Assembly (NCBI GenBank): GCA_945643635.1
Contig: CALZFC010000021.1
Location: 248,001-312,000, forward strand
Source of the DNA: Allodiplogaster sudhausi
Taxonomy: Eukaryota > Nematoda > Chromadorea > Rhabditida > Diplogasteridae
Reading direction: 5' to 3'
DNA length: 64,000 bases
Part shown: positions 63,001-64,000 of the stretch, piece after piece
Position numbering within the stretch: position 1 is the first letter of the stretch
Layout of the letters: every line of letters starts with the position of its first letter
Notes under the pieces: generated by a model
Databases searched by the model: none
What the model saw: the letters and a program-made list of their open reading frames with translations, nothing else
What the model was told of the DNA's origin: nothing
Translations under genes and position numbers: made by a program

Positions 63001-63263
63001 TGAATAGCGTGAAAAATGGCAGCACGAAATTAAAAGTTCTGCTGTGGGTTTGAACAAAGCCTTCTTTGGCCAGCTAACTTATCACATCAAGCGAAAAAAG
63101 TTAAACATGATGACTGAGCGAGCCTAATTAGGATCTTTTAAAAGAAATGCACAAATCAGAACCTCTTGGAGTTTGCAATTGCCGCCTGTTTTGATCTCTT
63201 GATTTTTGCAGCTTTCTTAGTGGACCTTTTCTCCTTCCGTTTGTTCTTCTTGCCATCGCCCAT
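57070..63263 (-). CDS. Unrecognised large basic, Cys/His-containing protein
   Basis: Minus-strand exons, high to low: 63263-63163, 62869-62751, 62563-62485, 62403-62318, 62176-62076, 61776-61507, 61393-61283, 61123-60992, 60924-60856, 60736-60545, 60460-60389, 60284-60000, 59922-59731, 59653-59491, 59290-59218, 59149-59035, 58934-58890, 58815-58741, 58620-58507 (end uncertain), 58428-58321, 58216-58049, 57998-57928, 57833-57705, 57620-57548, 57453-57353, 57205-57070 (TGA). Phases agree; 1,059 residues. It starts MGDGKKNKRKEKRS, has a Cys/His cluster (VRVCCDRREK...NYCPEH, about 77-98), nuclear-localisation-like PIKKRK-VKRKRRD, a second Cys/His segment (CYIKMHLKQHCYTC), Ser/acidic stretches and a long helical C-terminal half (LRRSWLFESPEYEHLLRRIS, DWRIVDFAQLTECIGRLP). 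A nuclear, zinc-binding scaffold is one guess; I assign no family. Confidence 0.65.
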
Positions 63264-64000
63264 TACGCGTTCTTAGTATAACATAAAATTTCAACAAGAC
63301 AAATTTAATAGTCAATTTTAAAATACCGACAAATGAAAAAGGAATACAAACATTGAAGTTGAAGAAGTAAGGAAATAATTATTCCAGGAAGACTTCTTCT
63401 AGCCACAATAAAAAATATCAACTTAACCAGCGAGGAAAAAAGCTCAAATTGATTGCCTCTGGGAGGTGTTTCAATCTCGAGGTCTCTTTGCTCGCTTCTC
63501 TCTCTCTCTCTCTCTGTCTCTCTCTAATTATCTCTCCCTCTATACTTTATTATTCAGCAGTAGTCTCACTCCGATCCAAGCTGTCTGCTCCCTCTACAAC
63601 CTCCTTCTCCATCGTTTCATCATTGATCACTCCCTGTTGTCTCTGCTTGCTCTGCTCTATTCCTTCACCTTTTTCTTCTCTGCCGCTCTGCATTCTCTTC
63701 ATCTTGCATTCTCTTTTGCTTGCCATCCCCCTCTGATCACTACCAGGAGCCCTTCAGTTCCTCTCAACGGCGAGTCCCTCATCTTCATTTCTCTCTCTGT
63801 CTGTGTCTCTTCCTCTCTCTTTCTCCCTCTCTATCTCTTTCTCTCTCTTGTTTTCTCTCTCTCTGTATGCCATGTTTCTCTGTCACTCTGTCTATCACAT
63901 TTACGCACTTCTCTATTTTCTCCTCCACTGCACTGTTCCCTATTCACGATTGCTCGCTTTCACAGGCGCAACCTCAGTGCTCTAGCAGAGATTCTCTCCC
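63264..64000. other. Upstream of the minus-strand gene; CT-rich
   Basis: No coding exon seen. (CT)n tracts lie at about 63498-63532 and 63788-63862. It probably holds the promoter of the minus-strand gene. Confidence 0.4.

Noticed and set aside
1..64000. CRISPR array, bacterial operon or prophage
   Set aside because: Introns, a nested tRNA without CCA, LINE sequence and nematode neuropeptides show eukaryotic nuclear DNA; the only regular repeat is the 34-bp minisatellite, which has no spacers.

Overview
This window looks like nuclear DNA of a nematode, probably a chromadorean. It has short spliced exons with nematode-type junctions and many CT/GA microsatellites. Two precursors encode FMRFamide-like peptides characteristic of nematodes: NGAPQPFVRFG (FLP-11 type) and KNEFIRFG (FLP-8 type, Ascaris AF1). 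There is also a major-sperm-protein (MSP) domain gene. All gene models below were built by hand from splice signals, reading phase and recalled family sequence; no search was run.

Layout. Plus strand, 1-5.4 kb: the last two exons of flp-11, a weak three-exon gene end at 2.2-2.7 kb, and an MSP-domain gene (4.0-5.4 kb). At 6.3-10.7 kb lies a decayed LINE retrotransposon with tandem ~60-bp units at its 5' end, ORF1, and an endonuclease/reverse transcriptase ORF2. At 13.7-35.9 kb is one very large gene, rbc-1 (Rabconnectin-3 alpha / DMXL). I could phase it through 75 exons (one of them only 4 nt, one possibly alternative) to about 3,177 residues, from an initiator matching the DMXL start to the terminal WD40 repeats. 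Its introns hold a tRNA-Ser(AGA), an antisense multi-exon gene, a 34-bp minisatellite and several CT tracts. About 6.4 kb of gene-poor, GA/CT-rich DNA follows. Then come flp-8 (42.4-45.8 kb, four copies of KNEFIRFG, TATA box and poly(A) signal) and a 19-exon cytochrome P450 gene (49.5-53.9 kb) whose product would be 778 residues because a ~230-residue, multi-membrane-segment region precedes an ordinary microsomal P450.

Minus strand, 54.6-63.3 kb: a 26-exon gene for a ~1,059-residue basic/Cys-His-rich protein I do not recognise, and downstream of it further coding exons (54.6-55.9 kb) that are either its 3' end or a separate gene.

Functionally, rbc-1 (V-ATPase regulation, synaptic vesicle and endosome trafficking) and the two neuropeptide genes are neuronal/secretory; the MSP gene suggests cytoskeletal or sperm function; the P450 is an ER oxidoreductase. 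I recall flp-8, flp-11 and rbc-1 all being X-linked in C. elegans, so this may be a conserved X-type block. I see no operon, CRISPR, phage or other prokaryotic feature. The most unusual items are the P450 with its long N-terminal membrane region, the alternative-exon and GC-AG introns of rbc-1, and the unrecognised minus-strand gene.
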